A stretch of DNA of 64,000 nucleotides from Pseudomonas bijieensis (GTDB lineage Bacteria > Pseudomonadota > Gammaproteobacteria > Pseudomonadales > Pseudomonadaceae): NCBI RefSeq assembly GCF_013347965.1, contig NZ_CP048810.1:2480001-2544000 (forward strand), given 5' to 3'. Both the position numbers and the translations under genes were made by a program. The notes beneath the pieces were generated by a model that was given only the letters and a program-made list of their open reading frames with translations, was not told the DNA's origin and searched no databases. Shown here piece after piece: positions 44,301 to 53,872 of this stretch; the stretch's first letter is position 1; each line of letters starts with the position of its first letter.

Positions 44301-44615
44301 TTATTTCGGCTGGCAGGTCAGCTTGATGCGCAACTTGATGATGTTGCGGTTGAACTTGGCCGTGGCGTTCTTGAACTTGCCGGCGGCGACTTCGATCTTG
44401 CGGGTACGAGGCGCCTCGGGGCCATTGTTGAAGACCACGGTACAGGCCGCGTCGACGTTGCCGTAGTTGTTCACCTGGATAGAGCCGATGTCGGCATCGG
44501 TGTCATAGGCGTTGTAGTCGATGCTCAGGCCGTTGAGGTGTTTTTCCACATCGATCGGGTAGGCAAACGCAGTCAGCGGCAGCAAGGCCAGCACCGCACA
44601 ACAGATTTTTTTCAT
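44301..44615 (-). CDS. Small exported protein, conserved in Pseudomonas
   Basis: A 104-residue protein. The signal peptide (MKKICCAVLALLPLTAFA) gives a mature domain starting at YPIDVEKHL. The mature domain is beta-rich, with TDADIGSIQVNNYGNVDAAC and FNNGPEAPRTRKIEVAAGK, and ends RIKLTCQPK; its two Cys may pair. Relatives are often labelled 3-phosphoglycerate kinase in databases, an obvious mis-annotation since no kinase fold could fit this length. The function is unknown; a periplasmic location is likely. It is divergent from a LysR gene 50 bp away. Confidence 0.8.
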   Translation of the reverse strand: MKKICCAVLALLPLTAFAYPIDVEKHLNGLSIDYNAYDTDADIGSIQVNNYGNVDAACTVVFNNGPEAPRTRKIEVAAGKFKNATAKFNRNIIKLRIKLTCQPK

Positions 44616-44665
44616 TCGGCAGTCTCCACCAAGGGACCGCCAGCTTAGGACAAGAGGAGCTCATT

Positions 44666-45589
44666 ATGAAAGCGCCCCGCGTGACCCTTGATCAATGGCG
44701 CACCCTGCAGGCCGTGGTCGACCATGGCGGTTTCGCCCAGGCCGCCGAAGTGCTGCATCGCTCCCAGTCATCAGTGAGCTACACCGTGGCCCGCATGCAG
44801 GATCAGCTCGGTGTACCGCTGCTGCGCATCGATGGGCGCAAGGCCGTGTTGACCGAAGCCGGCGGCGTGCTGCTGCGCCGCTCGCGGCAACTGGTGAAAC
44901 AGGCCAGCCAACTGGAAGACCTGGCCCACCACATGGAGCAAGGCTGGGAAGCGGAAGTGCGCCTGGTGGTCGACGCGGCCTACCCCAACGCCCGCCTCGT
45001 TCGCGCCTTGACCGCGTTCATGCCACAAAGCCGTGGCTGCCGGGTGCGGCTGCGCGAAGAAGTGTTGTCGGGTGTCGAAGAAGTGCTGCTCGAAGGCGTG
45101 GCCGACCTGGCCATCAGTGGCTTCAGCATTCCCGGTTACCTGGGCGCGGAACTGAGCGATGTGGAGTTCATTGCGGTGGCCCACCCCGAGCATGCCTTGC
45201 ACCGCCTCAATCGCGAGTTGAATTTCCAGGACCTGGAAAGCCAGTTGCAAGTGGTTATCCGCGATTCCGGCCGCCAGCAACCCCGGGACGTCGGCTGGCT
45301 CGGCGCCGAACAGCGCTGGACCGTGGGCAGCCTGGCCACCGCCGCCTCCTTTGTCGGCAGCGGCCTGGGATTCGCCTGGTTGCCCCGGCACATGATCGAA
45401 CGGGAACTCAAGGAAGGCTTGCTCAAGCGTCTACCCTTGGAACAGGGAGGCAGCCGCAACTCGACCTTCTATCTTTTTTCAAACAAGGAAAAACCCCTGG
45501 GCCCGGCCACGCAAATCCTGATCGAATTGCTGCGCACCTTCGACACCGCGCCGCTGGATGCGCCGTTCGCCGCCCCTGAACAAGCCTGA
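44666..45589 (+). CDS. LysR-family transcriptional regulator
   Basis: A regulator of 307 residues. The helix-turn-helix reads AVVDHGGFAQAAEVLHRSQS, followed by SVSYTVARMQDQLGVPLLRI, with a substrate-binding-like effector domain from about 92. The ATG is preceded by AGAGGAGC. An alpha/beta hydrolase gene follows 14 bp downstream on the same strand, an arrangement that suggests co-transcription. The divergent small exported-protein gene could also be a target. The effector is unknown. Confidence 0.9.
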   Translation: MKAPRVTLDQWRTLQAVVDHGGFAQAAEVLHRSQSSVSYTVARMQDQLGVPLLRIDGRKAVLTEAGGVLLRRSRQLVKQASQLEDLAHHMEQGWEAEVRLVVDAAYPNARLVRALTAFMPQSRGCRVRLREEVLSGVEEVLLEGVADLAISGFSIPGYLGAELSDVEFIAVAHPEHALHRLNRELNFQDLESQLQVVIRDSGRQQPRDVGWLGAEQRWTVGSLATAASFVGSGLGFAWLPRHMIERELKEGLLKRLPLEQGGSRNSTFYLFSNKEKPLGPATQILIELLRTFDTAPLDAPFAAPEQA

Positions 45590-45603
45590 CAAGGACTTCG
45601 CCG

Positions 45604-46407
45604 ATGGCCTACTTCGAACACGAAGGTTGCAACCTGCACTACGAGGAATACGGCCACGGCACGCCCCTGGTGCTGATCCACGGGCTGGGCTCCAGCACTC
45701 GGGACTGGGAAAAGCAGATCCCGGTGCTGTCCGCCCATTACCATCTGATCGTAGTAGATGTGCGCGGTCACGGTCGCTCCGACAAACCACGGGAGCGCTA
45801 CAGCATCAAAGGCTTCAGCGCCGACCTGAGCGCCCTGATCGAACACCTGGACCTTGGCCCGGTGCACTTGGTGGGCTGGTCCATGGGCGGCATGATCTGC
45901 TTTCAACTGGCCGTGGATGAACCCGGGCGAATCAAGAGCCTGTGCATCGTCAACAGCGCCCCTGAAGTCAAGGTCCGCACGCCCGACGACTGCTGGCAGT
46001 GGTTCAAGCGCTGGAGCCTGATGCGTCTGCTCAGCCTGAAAACCATCGGCAAGGCCCTGGGCGCCAAGTTGTTCCCCAAGCCAGAGCAAACCGAGTTACG
46101 CCTGGAAATGGCCCGACGCTGGGCAAAGAACGACAAACGTGCTTATCTCGCCAGCTTCGATGCGATCGTAGGGTGGGGCGTTCAGGAACGACTTTCACAG
46201 GTCGCCTGTCCAACCCTCGTCATCTGCGCCGACCACGACTACACCCCGGTGGCGCTGAAAGAAGCCTATGTAAAGCTGCTGCCCGATGCACGGCTGGCGG
46301 TCATCGCCGATTCACGGCACGCTACCCCGCTGGATCAACCCGAACGCTTCAACCAGACCCTGCTCGAATTTTTGACTGCAACCGATTCCACCACTCAGGA
46401 TCACTGA
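45604..46407 (+). CDS. Alpha/beta-hydrolase
   Basis: A 267-residue enzyme with the oxyanion motif HGLGSS (26-31), nucleophile elbow GWSMGG (Ser93), an acidic residue in CADHDYTP and a His in DSRHATPLD near the C-terminus. This is a complete catalytic triad. There is no signal peptide. Relatives include esterases and 3-oxoadipate enol-lactonase-like hydrolases; the substrate is unknown. It is tightly linked behind the LysR gene and 4 bp before ppiA. Confidence 0.87.
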   Translation: MAYFEHEGCNLHYEEYGHGTPLVLIHGLGSSTRDWEKQIPVLSAHYHLIVVDVRGHGRSDKPRERYSIKGFSADLSALIEHLDLGPVHLVGWSMGGMICFQLAVDEPGRIKSLCIVNSAPEVKVRTPDDCWQWFKRWSLMRLLSLKTIGKALGAKLFPKPEQTELRLEMARRWAKNDKRAYLASFDAIVGWGVQERLSQVACPTLVICADHDYTPVALKEAYVKLLPDARLAVIADSRHATPLDQPERFNQTLLEFLTATDSTTQDH

Positions 46408-46411
46408 CCCC

Positions 46412-46975
46412 ATGCTGAAAAAAATCGCCCTCGCCGCCGGCACCGTACTGTTTGCTGCCAACCTGATGGCCGCCACGCCAGCCAAGGCACCCCATGTATT
46501 GCTGGACACCACCAACGGCCAGATCGAAATCGAACTGGACCCGGTCAAGGCCCCCATCAGTACCAAGAACTTCCTCGAGTACGTGGACAGTGGTTTCTAC
46601 ACCAACACGATTTTCCACCGTGTGATCCCAGGCTTCATGGCCCAGGGCGGTGGCTTTACCGCACAGATGCAACAAAAAGACACCAAGGCACCGATCAAGA
46701 ACGAAGCCAGCAATGGCCTGCACAACGTTCGCGGTACCTTGTCGATGGCTCGCACCTCCAACCCGGACTCGGCCACCAGCCAGTTCTTCATCAACGTCGC
46801 CGACAACGCCTTCCTCGACCCGGGCCGCGACGCCGGTTACGCGGTGTTCGCCAAAGTGGTCAAAGGCATGGATGTGGTGGACATCATCGTCAACTCCCAG
46901 ACCACCACTAAACAAGGCATGCAAAACGTGCCGGTCGACCCTGTGATCATCAAGTCGGCCAAGCGCATCGACTGA
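46412..46975 (+). CDS. ppiA: Periplasmic peptidyl-prolyl cis-trans isomerase A (cyclophilin)
   Basis: A 187-residue cyclophilin. The signal peptide ([20 protein letters not shown]) directs it to the periplasm, where it would speed proline isomerisation in folding proteins. The active-site stretch [15 protein letters not shown] holds the catalytic Arg, and SQFFIN and the [12 protein letters not shown] region are also family landmarks. The ATG is 4 bp after the hydrolase stop, so the genes are probably one transcript. Confidence 0.94.
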   Translation: MLKKIALAAGTVLFAANLMAATPAKAPHVLLDTTNGQIEIELDPVKAPISTKNFLEYVDSGFYTNTIFHRVIPGFMAQGGGFTAQMQQKDTKAPIKNEASNGLHNVRGTLSMARTSNPDSATSQFFINVADNAFLDPGRDAGYAVFAKVVKGMDVVDIIVNSQTTTKQGMQNVPVDPVIIKSAKRID

Positions 46976-47058
46976 AGAGGCACACGGCAAGCCTGGGCGG
47001 CGCGGTGATCCCGTGCCGCCCATAGCAATAAGGAGAGCCCCTGCCAGGGCATTTACAA

Positions 47059-48891
47059 ATGGTTTATCGCCGCTTCGAAACACTGATCGATATCTTCCGC
47101 GACGCCCCGACCTCGGCCCCACCGAACCGCGTCCTGCCCTTCTACACGTATTACCTGAAACAGGTCTGGCCCAGCTTCGCCGTGCTGCTGGTGGTCGGCC
47201 TGATCGGCGCGCTGATCGAAGTGGCACTGTTCAGCTACCTGAGCCGCATCATCGACCTGACCCAGGGCACGCCCAATGTCGACTTCTTCAAGATCCATGG
47301 CCTGGAACTGGCCTGGATGGCCGTGGTGGCGCTGATCTTCCGCCCCATTTTCGTGGCCCTGCATGACCTGCTGGTGCACCAGACCCTGAGCCCCAGTATG
47401 ACCAGCCTGATCCGCTGGCAGAATCACAGCTACGTGCTCAAGCAGAGCCTGAACTTCTTCCAGAACGACTTTGCCGGGCGCATCGCCCAGCGCATCATGC
47501 AGACCGGCAACTCCCTGCGCGACTCGGCGGTCCAGGCCGTGGATGCCCTGTGGCATGTGCTGATCTACGCCGTCAGTTCCCTGGTGCTGTTTGCCGAAGC
47601 CGATTGGCGCCTGATGATTCCCTTGCTGCTCTGGATCGCCGGTTACATCGGCGCCCTTTATTACTTCGTGCCACGGGTCAAGGAACGCTCTGTAGTGTCT
47701 TCCGACGCCCGTTCCAAGCTCATGGGACGGATTGTCGATGGCTACACCAACATCACCACCCTGAAGCTGTTCGCCCACACCAACTTCGAACAGCAATACG
47801 CCCGCGAAGCCATCGAGGAACAGACCGAGAAGGCCCAACTGGCCGGCCGCGTGGTGACGAGCATGGACGTGGCCATCACCAGCATGAACGGGCTACTGAT
47901 CGTCGGCACCACGGCGCTGGCGCTGTGGTTGTGGACCCAGTCGCTGATCAGCGTCGGCGCTATCGCGTTGGCCACCGGCCTGGTGATCCGCATCGTCAAC
48001 ATGTCCGGTTGGATCATGTGGGTCGTCACCGGCATTTTCGAAAACATCGGCATGGTCCAGGACGGCCTGCAGACCATTTCCCAGCCCGTCAGCGTCACTG
48101 ACCGCGACCAGGCCAAGCCCCTGGCCGTGGGCCGGGGCGAGGTACGCTTCGAGCATGTGGATTTCCACTATGGCAAGAAAAGCGGCGTGATCGGCGACCT
48201 CAACCTGACCATCAGGCCTGGCGAAAAAATCGGCCTGATCGGCCCGTCCGGCGCCGGTAAATCCACCTTGGTCAATCTGCTGCTGCGCCTCTACGACGTG
48301 CAGGGCGGGCGTATTCTCATCGACGGCCAGGACATCGCCGAAGTTGGTCAGGAAAGCCTGCGCGAGCGCATCGGCATGATCACCCAGGACACCTCGCTGC
48401 TGCATCGCTCGATTCGTGACAACCTGCTCTACGGCAAGCCCGACGCCACCGACGCGCAACTCTGGGAAGCCGTGCGCAAGGCCCGGGCCGACGAGTTCAT
48501 CCCACTGCTGTCGGACGCCGAAGGCCGCACCGGCTTCGATGCCCATGTGGGCGAGCGCGGCGTGAAATTGTCCGGTGGCCAGCGCCAGCGCATCGCTATC
48601 GCGCGGGTGCTGCTCAAGGACGCGCCGATCCTGATCATGGACGAAGCGACGTCAGCACTGGATTCGGAAGTCGAGGCCGCGATCCAGGAAAGTCTCGAGA
48701 CCCTGATGCAAGGCAAGACCGTGATCGCCATCGCCCACCGCCTCTCCACCATCGCCCGGATGGACCGCTTGGTGGTGCTGGAGAATGGGCGTATCGCCGA
48801 AACGGGTAGCCATGCTGAACTGCTGGCCCATGGCGGGTTGTATGCACGGTTGTGGCAGCATCAGACGGGTGGGTTTGTGGGGATCGACTGA
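47059..48891 (+). CDS. ABC exporter, fused membrane and ATPase domains
   Basis: A 610-residue half-transporter. The N-terminal membrane domain has six spans to about 340. The nucleotide-binding domain has Walker A GPSGAGKS (about 395), signature LSGGQ (about 504), Walker B ILIMDEATSALD (about 525) and a switch His in AIAHRLST. It is expected to work as a homodimer exporting a lipid, peptide or drug. The MDR/MsbA-like layout does not reveal the substrate. It starts 83 bp after ppiA. A REPIN and a terminator follow. Confidence 0.9.
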   Translation: MVYRRFETLIDIFRDAPTSAPPNRVLPFYTYYLKQVWPSFAVLLVVGLIGALIEVALFSYLSRIIDLTQGTPNVDFFKIHGLELAWMAVVALIFRPIFVALHDLLVHQTLSPSMTSLIRWQNHSYVLKQSLNFFQNDFAGRIAQRIMQTGNSLRDSAVQAVDALWHVLIYAVSSLVLFAEADWRLMIPLLLWIAGYIGALYYFVPRVKERSVVSSDARSKLMGRIVDGYTNITTLKLFAHTNFEQQYAREAIEEQTEKAQLAGRVVTSMDVAITSMNGLLIVGTTALALWLWTQSLISVGAIALATGLVIRIVNMSGWIMWVVTGIFENIGMVQDGLQTISQPVSVTDRDQAKPLAVGRGEVRFEHVDFHYGKKSGVIGDLNLTIRPGEKIGLIGPSGAGKSTLVNLLLRLYDVQGGRILIDGQDIAEVGQESLRERIGMITQDTSLLHRSIRDNLLYGKPDATDAQLWEAVRKARADEFIPLLSDAEGRTGFDAHVGERGVKLSGGQRQRIAIARVLLKDAPILIMDEATSALDSEVEAAIQESLETLMQGKTVIAIAHRLSTIARMDRLVVLENGRIAETGSHAELLAHGGLYARLWQHQTGGFVGID

Positions 48892-48915
48892 GCTCTACCT
48901 GACACAGCCAAACCC

Positions 48916-49049
48916 TGTGGCGAGGGAGCTTGCTCCCGCTGGGGCGCGAAGCGCCCCCCAAATCTGCGCCCCAACGCAATCAATAGGTTGGACACCCAGC
49001 CTTATTGGGGCTGCTGCGCAGCCCAGCGGGAACAAGCTCCCTCGCCACG
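48916..49049. repeat. REPIN, class B
   Basis: GGCGAGGGAGCTTGCTCCCG and an inverted arm with one change (GGGAACAAGCTCCC) flank a longer paired spacer, in the ABC transporter/aqpZ gap. Confidence 0.88.
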
Positions 49050-49144
49050 GGGATCCGGTTTGAATCAGCAATACTGAAAAATTCTGTCCAGAATCCATTT
49101 AGCCCACATAGCAACGACATACTCCCCGCCGACCACGGCCAAGA

Positions 49145-49175
49145 CCGCCACAGTCCCTGACTCTGGCGGTTTTTT
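49145..49175 (+). terminator. Rho-independent terminator
   Basis: CCGCCACAGTC-CCT-GACTCTGGCGG (one mismatch) is followed by six T. It probably ends the ABC transporter transcript, downstream of the REPIN, and insulates aqpZ. Confidence 0.85.
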
Positions 49176-49292
49176 GTACCGCTGGATTTGTCGATAAACC
49201 CTGCTGTACTCAGCTCAGGTTCTGGAGATGAACCTGTCGTAATTCTGCTGGATGCATAACCGATTATCACGACTGTTTTATCAAGGATGCTT

Positions 49293-49982
49293 ATGTCTTT
49301 ACTCAAACGTTCAACGACTGAGTTGTTGGGTACGTTCTGGCTGGTACTGGGCGGCTGCGGCAGCGCGGTATTGGCCGCTTCCGGGATTGGCGTGCTGGGC
49401 GTTGCCCTGGCGTTCGGCCTGACGGTATTGACCATGGCATTCGCCATCGGTCATATCTCGGGTTGCCATTTGAACCCCGCCGTTTCACTGGGCTTGTACG
49501 TGGGCGGGCGGTTTCCGGCCAGGGAGTTGCCTGCCTACATCATCGCCCAGGTTATCGGGGGGGTGCTGGCCGCCGCGTTGATCTACTTCATCGCCAGCGG
49601 CAAGGAAGGCTTTGACCTGGCCGCTTCCGGCCTGGCAGCGAACGGTTACGGCGAGCATTCGCCCGGTGGGTATTCGATGGCGGCGGGCTTTGTCACCGAG
49701 CTGGTCATGACGGCAATGTTCATCCTGATCATCCTCGGCGCCACCGATAAACGTGCGCCGGTCGGGCTGGCACCGATTGCCATCGGCCTGGCCCTGACGC
49801 TGATTCACCTGATCTCGATCCCGGTCACCAACACTTCGGTCAACCCGGCCCGCAGTACCGGTCCGGCGCTGATCGTCGGTGGTTGGGCCATCGAGCAACT
49901 ATGGCTGTTTTGGGTGGCGCCGCTGCTGGGCGCGGTCATCGGCGGAGTCTCGTACCGCTGGCTAGGCCAGGAAAGCCGCTGA
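49293..49982 (+). CDS. aqpZ: Aquaporin Z
   Basis: A 229-residue water channel with six spans and two half-helices. Both NPA motifs are intact (61-63 and 184-186). Selectivity-filter residues match AqpZ (His172, Thr181, Arg187), predicting water rather than glycerol. I chose the ATG at 49293 (MSLLKRST) because AGGA lies just before it; another ATG at 49287 is in frame. A terminator precedes the gene, so it has its own promoter. Confidence 0.94.
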   Translation: MSLLKRSTTELLGTFWLVLGGCGSAVLAASGIGVLGVALAFGLTVLTMAFAIGHISGCHLNPAVSLGLYVGGRFPARELPAYIIAQVIGGVLAAALIYFIASGKEGFDLAASGLAANGYGEHSPGGYSMAAGFVTELVMTAMFILIILGATDKRAPVGLAPIAIGLALTLIHLISIPVTNTSVNPARSTGPALIVGGWAIEQLWLFWVAPLLGAVIGGVSYRWLGQESR

Positions 49983-49998
49983 GTCACGCCTTCAAGGA

Positions 49999-51123
49999 TC
50001 AGCACTGCCGATAAGGCAGTGCTGTTTTCGCTTCTTCGGCATATGCCAGCACCCCCTCATGCTCGCGCACGAGGAAATCCGCCACCGCTGCTTTCAGCCC
50101 CGGATGACGCAGGTAATGCCATGAGCGGGTAATCACCGGTTCGAACCCGCGAATCAATTTGTGCTCGCCCTGGGCACCGGCATCGAAACGCTGCAAGCCA
50201 TGGGCAATCGCGTAGTCCATGCCCTGGTAGAAACAAGTCTCGAAGTGCAAACGGTCAAACTCCGCCAGGCAGCCCCAGTAGCGCCCGTAGAAACTGTCGC
50301 CGCCCACCAGGCTGAACGCCATCGCCACTGGCCGCGAACCTTGCTTGGCCAGCACCACACGAATGGCCTCGGGCATGCGTTCGGCCAGCAGGCTGAAGAA
50401 TGTCCGGGTCAAATAGGGCGCCTGCCGTCGTATCGCGTAGGTGTTGGCGTAACAGGCGTAGACAAAATCCCACTGCGCCTCGTCCAACTGATGACCTTCG
50501 AGCCATTCGAACTCGATGCCCTGCCCCGCCACCTGTTCACGCTCCTTGCGCATCTGCTTGCGCTTGCGGGAACTGAGCGCATCGAGAAAGTCCTGGAAGT
50601 CCCGGTAACCGCGATTTTGCCAGTGGTACTGGCAGCCGATCCGTTGCAGCCAACCTTCCTGCCCGGCCAGCGCCGAATCGGTGAAAGCATCGGTGAAGTT
50701 GATATGGGCGCTGGAAAGCTCTTCGATTTCCAGATAACCCGGCAGGCTGCCCAGCAGTTCCAAGCCATCTTCGGCGCGCACCGCCAATAATCGCGGGCCA
50801 CTGACCGGACTGAACGGCACCGCCGTCAGCAGCTTGGGGTAATACTCGATCCCGGCCCTGGCGCAAGCGTCGGCCCAGCCGTGGTCGAACACGTATTCAC
50901 CATAGGAATGCCACTTGCGGTAACTGGGCAAGGCTGCCAGCAGACGACCGTCTTCAATGTGCAGCAAATGCTCGGGTTGCCAACCGGATTGCGGGCCCAG
51001 GCTGGCGCTGTCTTCCAGGGTACCGAGGAAGGCGTGGCGCAGGAACGGTTGATTGGCAGGCACCAGCGCGTCCCACTCGTGCGGGGCGATGGCGGACAGG
51101 CTATCCAAGACGTGAAGCGGCAT
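49999..51123 (-). CDS. FemAB-like acyltransferase (DUF482/GNAT fold)
   Basis: A 374-residue cytoplasmic protein of the COG3146/DUF482 family, related to FemAB peptidyltransferases and GNAT enzymes. Landmarks are the opening LSAIAPHEWDALVPANQPFL, the SSAHINFTD block, RKRKQMRKEREQVAGQGIEF and the C-terminal MAFSLVGGDSFYGRYWGC with HFETCFYQGMDYAI. The activity is unproven. I chose the ATG at 51123, preceded by GAGGAACCGC; the open frame upstream is non-coding and contains a terminator. It is convergent with aqpZ (16 bp gap). Confidence 0.87.
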   Translation of the reverse strand: MPLHVLDSLSAIAPHEWDALVPANQPFLRHAFLGTLEDSASLGPQSGWQPEHLLHIEDGRLLAALPSYRKWHSYGEYVFDHGWADACARAGIEYYPKLLTAVPFSPVSGPRLLAVRAEDGLELLGSLPGYLEIEELSSAHINFTDAFTDSALAGQEGWLQRIGCQYHWQNRGYRDFQDFLDALSSRKRKQMRKEREQVAGQGIEFEWLEGHQLDEAQWDFVYACYANTYAIRRQAPYLTRTFFSLLAERMPEAIRVVLAKQGSRPVAMAFSLVGGDSFYGRYWGCLAEFDRLHFETCFYQGMDYAIAHGLQRFDAGAQGEHKLIRGFEPVITRSWHYLRHPGLKAAVADFLVREHEGVLAYAEEAKTALPYRQC

Positions 51124-51184
51124 GCGGTTCCTCGATATCCAGACGGCGGATGGGGCGAGTATCGCCGATCCTGAGCGGCCGGGC

Positions 51185-51214
51185 ACAAAAAAAACCCCGC
51201 CAGGGGCGGGGTTC
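51185..51214 (-). terminator. Rho-independent terminator of the porin gene
   Basis: On the minus strand AACCCCGCC-CCTG-GCGGGGTT is followed by a run of T. It lies about 52 bp downstream of the porin stop. Confidence 0.88.
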
Positions 51215-51266
51215 AAAGGAGCGCTTTAACGGATGAAGTCAGAGCGGTGTATCAAGTCAGCGCGAT

Positions 51267-52577
51267 TCAGAACACGTACTGGGCACGGACTACGAAGCCG
51301 TCGCCATCGTCATCGCCATTGGCGTTGGTGACTTTGTCGGTCTTGGCCTTGACGTAGGCACCGGTGATTTTCACCGCTTCGTTGGCGTACCAGTTCACGC
51401 CCAGGTTGTGCACCTTGGCTTCGGCATCGCCCACTTCACGGGTCGCCGAGGCAGTGGTGATGTTGTCGTCTTCGACGGTCATGCTGTCGAAGCGGTAGAA
51501 CACTTCCCAGGCACCGATGGATTTGTTCTGAGGCTTGATCGCGTCAAACTTGCCGACTTTATAACCACGGGACTCACCGGTGATGGTGTAGGCACCCTGG
51601 ACGTAGAAGCCGTGGCCTTTGAGGTCTTCGAAGGCGTCGCTGTCAGCCTTGGTCTTACGGGAGATGTACTCACCCTGGATCGACGCAGGCCCCATGGCGA
51701 ACGCGGCTTCCAGGCCGAAAGCGGTATCAGTGTCGTAAGAGCCGGCTGGCGAGTTGTTGGCGCCGCCCAGTACCGGACGGTTGCCGTTAGGACCGGCGTC
51801 GTTACCACCCAGGGTTTCAACACCACGCATGCCCAGACGGGAGCGATAACGCGCATCGAACGCGGTGTCCGAAACGTCACGGGAGGCTACGTTCAAACCG
51901 AAGTGCAGCACGTTGCCCGCTTCGTGCATCGGGGCGAACACGAAACGACCGTTGACTTGCTTGACGCTGTCGCCGTCGGTGTCGTCGGTGTCCTTGCTGA
52001 ACACGCCGGCCGAAGCATAGAACGAATCGGCGAAGGTGCTGGACGCCTGGATGCCCAGGCCGTTCTGATGGCTGTTGGCCCAGTCGATCAGGTCGTAGGC
52101 AGCGTTACGCTCAGGCGCGGTCACCCACTTGGAGCTGGTGGCTTTTTCCAGGCCGAAGTCGGGGTCGAAGCGACCGACCTTGATCGACACCGGCTTGAAG
52201 CCGTTGTAGGCCAGGGACGCTTCGTCGAAGTAGCCGTTATCGGAGTCGCCACTGTTGTGGGACATGTCGTAGTTGATGGTGTAGGCCCAATCCGTGTACA
52301 GCACGCCGGACAGTTCCAGGAACGCACGGCGGATGTAAGCGGCGTCGGCCGATTTGCCGTTGTCGGTGTAGATACCGTCGAACTGGCTGTAGTCAGCCTG
52401 CACACGACCACCGAGCTTGAAGCTGAACTCTTTGTCAGTGGTAGCGACCTCAAGGCCGCCCTTGGTCTTGACCACGATATCGGCGCCATCGGTGGTGACG
52501 GTGCCGGCGAAAGCCTGGGCGGTTACTGCCATTGCCAGTGCGCTGGCGGCAACACCTGCGAAGTGCTTACGGATCAT
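51267..52577 (-). CDS. OprO/OprP-family outer-membrane porin
   Basis: A 436-residue porin. A signal peptide (cleaved after AFA, residue 24) is followed by [20 protein letters not shown] and [20 protein letters not shown], typical of phosphate/polyphosphate-selective porins. The sequence then runs as a 16-strand trimeric barrel ending in Phe (AQYVF). In P. aeruginosa OprP and OprO take up phosphate and polyphosphate under starvation. Here the anion specificity is inferred from family only, and no clear Pho box was found. A REPIN separates it from the anti-sigma gene upstream. Confidence 0.87.
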   Translation of the reverse strand: MIRKHFAGVAASALAMAVTAQAFAGTVTTDGADIVVKTKGGLEVATTDKEFSFKLGGRVQADYSQFDGIYTDNGKSADAAYIRRAFLELSGVLYTDWAYTINYDMSHNSGDSDNGYFDEASLAYNGFKPVSIKVGRFDPDFGLEKATSSKWVTAPERNAAYDLIDWANSHQNGLGIQASSTFADSFYASAGVFSKDTDDTDGDSVKQVNGRFVFAPMHEAGNVLHFGLNVASRDVSDTAFDARYRSRLGMRGVETLGGNDAGPNGNRPVLGGANNSPAGSYDTDTAFGLEAAFAMGPASIQGEYISRKTKADSDAFEDLKGHGFYVQGAYTITGESRGYKVGKFDAIKPQNKSIGAWEVFYRFDSMTVEDDNITTASATREVGDAEAKVHNLGVNWYANEAVKITGAYVKAKTDKVTNANGDDDGDGFVVRAQYVF

Positions 52578-52742
52578 CGAAGAATTCCCCTGTTGGTAGT
52601 CTATGCGTTAGAAAACACGCGGAACTGGGCCCGCTGGTGTTGGGAGGGGATCTTGGCGGCCGGTTGTGTCAGGCGAGTTGCTATCACATAAAGATTTTAT
52701 GACAGCGGAACTTTTTACTTCGAATGGGAATATAAAACCCCC

Positions 52743-52832
52743 TGTGGGAGCGAGCCTGCTCGCGATAGCGGTGGGTCAGTCAACACAACGCTGGCTGATC
52801 CGCCGTTATCGCGAGCAGGCTCGCTCCCACAG
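52743..52832. repeat. REPIN, class A
   Basis: GGGAGCGAGCCTGCTCGCGA and its inverted copy lie between the anti-sigma gene and the porin promoter region. Confidence 0.9.
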
Positions 52833-52855
52833 GGGGGTCGGTGGTGTATCGAAGA

Positions 52856-53092
52856 TTACTTAGATGTTTTGCGACGCTCGGCGGCGAGTTTCTCGGCGAG
52901 GTGATCCAGGTCGGGAACCGGCGGTTGCGGCAGTTTTCTGAGGGTCGCCTGCATCAGGCGCATCTGGCGGATGAATCGTCGGCAATTGGGACAGAACATC
53001 AGGTGATGGCGCACCATCAGGCGTTCACGAAAGCTTAACTGGCCGTCGAGATAATCGCTGGAGCGCGCCACTTGTTCCTTGCAGGTCAGCAT
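52856..53092 (-). CDS. Zinc-finger anti-sigma factor
   Basis: A 78-residue protein. The zf-HC2 motif (HLMFCPNC: His30, Cys34, Cys37) with an upstream Cys4 gives the zinc-binding anti-sigma fold, often redox sensitive. No membrane span is present, so it is a soluble ZAS-type anti-sigma protein. Its start overlaps the end of the sigma-factor gene by 7 bp, so they are translationally coupled. Confidence 0.85.
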   Translation of the reverse strand: MLTCKEQVARSSDYLDGQLSFRERLMVRHHLMFCPNCRRFIRQMRLMQATLRKLPQPPVPDLDHLAEKLAAERRKTSK

Positions 53093-53697
53093 TCGCCGGT
53101 TTCCTCGAAATGTTCAACAGTCGCGAAGACCTTCAGTCGGGCGCGATGCAGCAGCACGCGGACATTGGAGAGCGAAATGCCCAGCAGATTACAGATTTCG
53201 TCCAGTTCCAGGCCCTGTTGTTCCCGCAGAGTCAGCACGCTGCCTTGCAGTTCCGACAGGCTGAGCAACGTATGCTCCAGGCAATCACGCAACTCACGCT
53301 CGGTGAGCAACGCTTCGGGCGTGTCCTGGTGCCAGGCGAACGGCGCCAGCAGCCAATGCCCATCGGCGGCGAAACGATCATCGCCAAGGGTGCCGTGGGG
53401 CGACGGCAGGTCGTCGAGCAGCACTTCCCGACGGTTCTGTTTGTAGCGGCCCTTGGCGGCATTGGCCGTGATGGTCAACAACCAGGTCTTGAGGCTGGAA
53501 CGCCCCTGGAAACCGCTGAGATTGTGCACCACCGACAGCCAGGCGTCCTGCACCACTTCGTCGGCATGACGGCTGCCAACGATGGCATAGGCCACGGCGC
53601 GCATCGGGCTCTGGTAGGTGCTGACCAGTTCCTTGAAGGCCTGCTGCTCACCGGCCAGGAGGCGTTGGAGCAGGTGGGTGTCGTCGGTGACCGTCAT
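53086..53697 (-). CDS. ECF-type RNA polymerase sigma factor
   Basis: A 203-residue sigma-70-family protein. Region 2 (SPMRAVAYAIVGSRHADEVV, then QDAWLSVVHNLSGFQGRSSL and KTWLLTITANAAKGRY) and region 4 (LREQQGLELDEICNLLGISL, SNVRVLLHRARLKVF) are joined by a linker of about 60 residues. It is expected to be held inactive by the coupled zinc-finger anti-sigma protein. Targets and signal are unknown. A REPIN precedes it. The order sigma, anti-sigma, porin on one strand is worth noting, but a REPIN lies between the last two. Confidence 0.9.
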   Translation of the reverse strand: MTVTDDTHLLQRLLAGEQQAFKELVSTYQSPMRAVAYAIVGSRHADEVVQDAWLSVVHNLSGFQGRSSLKTWLLTITANAAKGRYKQNRREVLLDDLPSPHGTLGDDRFAADGHWLLAPFAWHQDTPEALLTERELRDCLEHTLLSLSELQGSVLTLREQQGLELDEICNLLGISLSNVRVLLHRARLKVFATVEHFEETGEC

Positions 53698-53743
53698 TCA
53701 ACGCCCTATGGCTGGATAGATCGCTGTTGTGGCATGGGAATTC

Positions 53744-53831
53744 ATGTGGGAGCAAGGCTTGCCCGCGATGCAGGCGACGAGGTCTTCCATAAACCAAGTC
53801 GCCTGTTTCGCGAGCAAGCTTTGCTCCCACA
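53744..53831. repeat. REPIN, class A variant
   Basis: GGGAGCAAGGCTTGCCCGCG and inverted GCGAGCAAGCTTTGCTCCCA arms lie between the sigma-factor promoter and the 3' end of the KAS III gene. Confidence 0.87.
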
Positions 53832-53872
53832 TGGCCTTGCTCCACAAAAAATTTCGGCGTAGCAACAGTGGA

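Noticed and set aside
52687..52705. Possible Pho box upstream of the OprO/P-like porin (CTGTCATAAAATCTTTATG on minus)
   Set aside because: Only the first CTGTCAT half is good. The second half matches at 3 of 7 positions, and the spacing is 5 rather than 4 bases.
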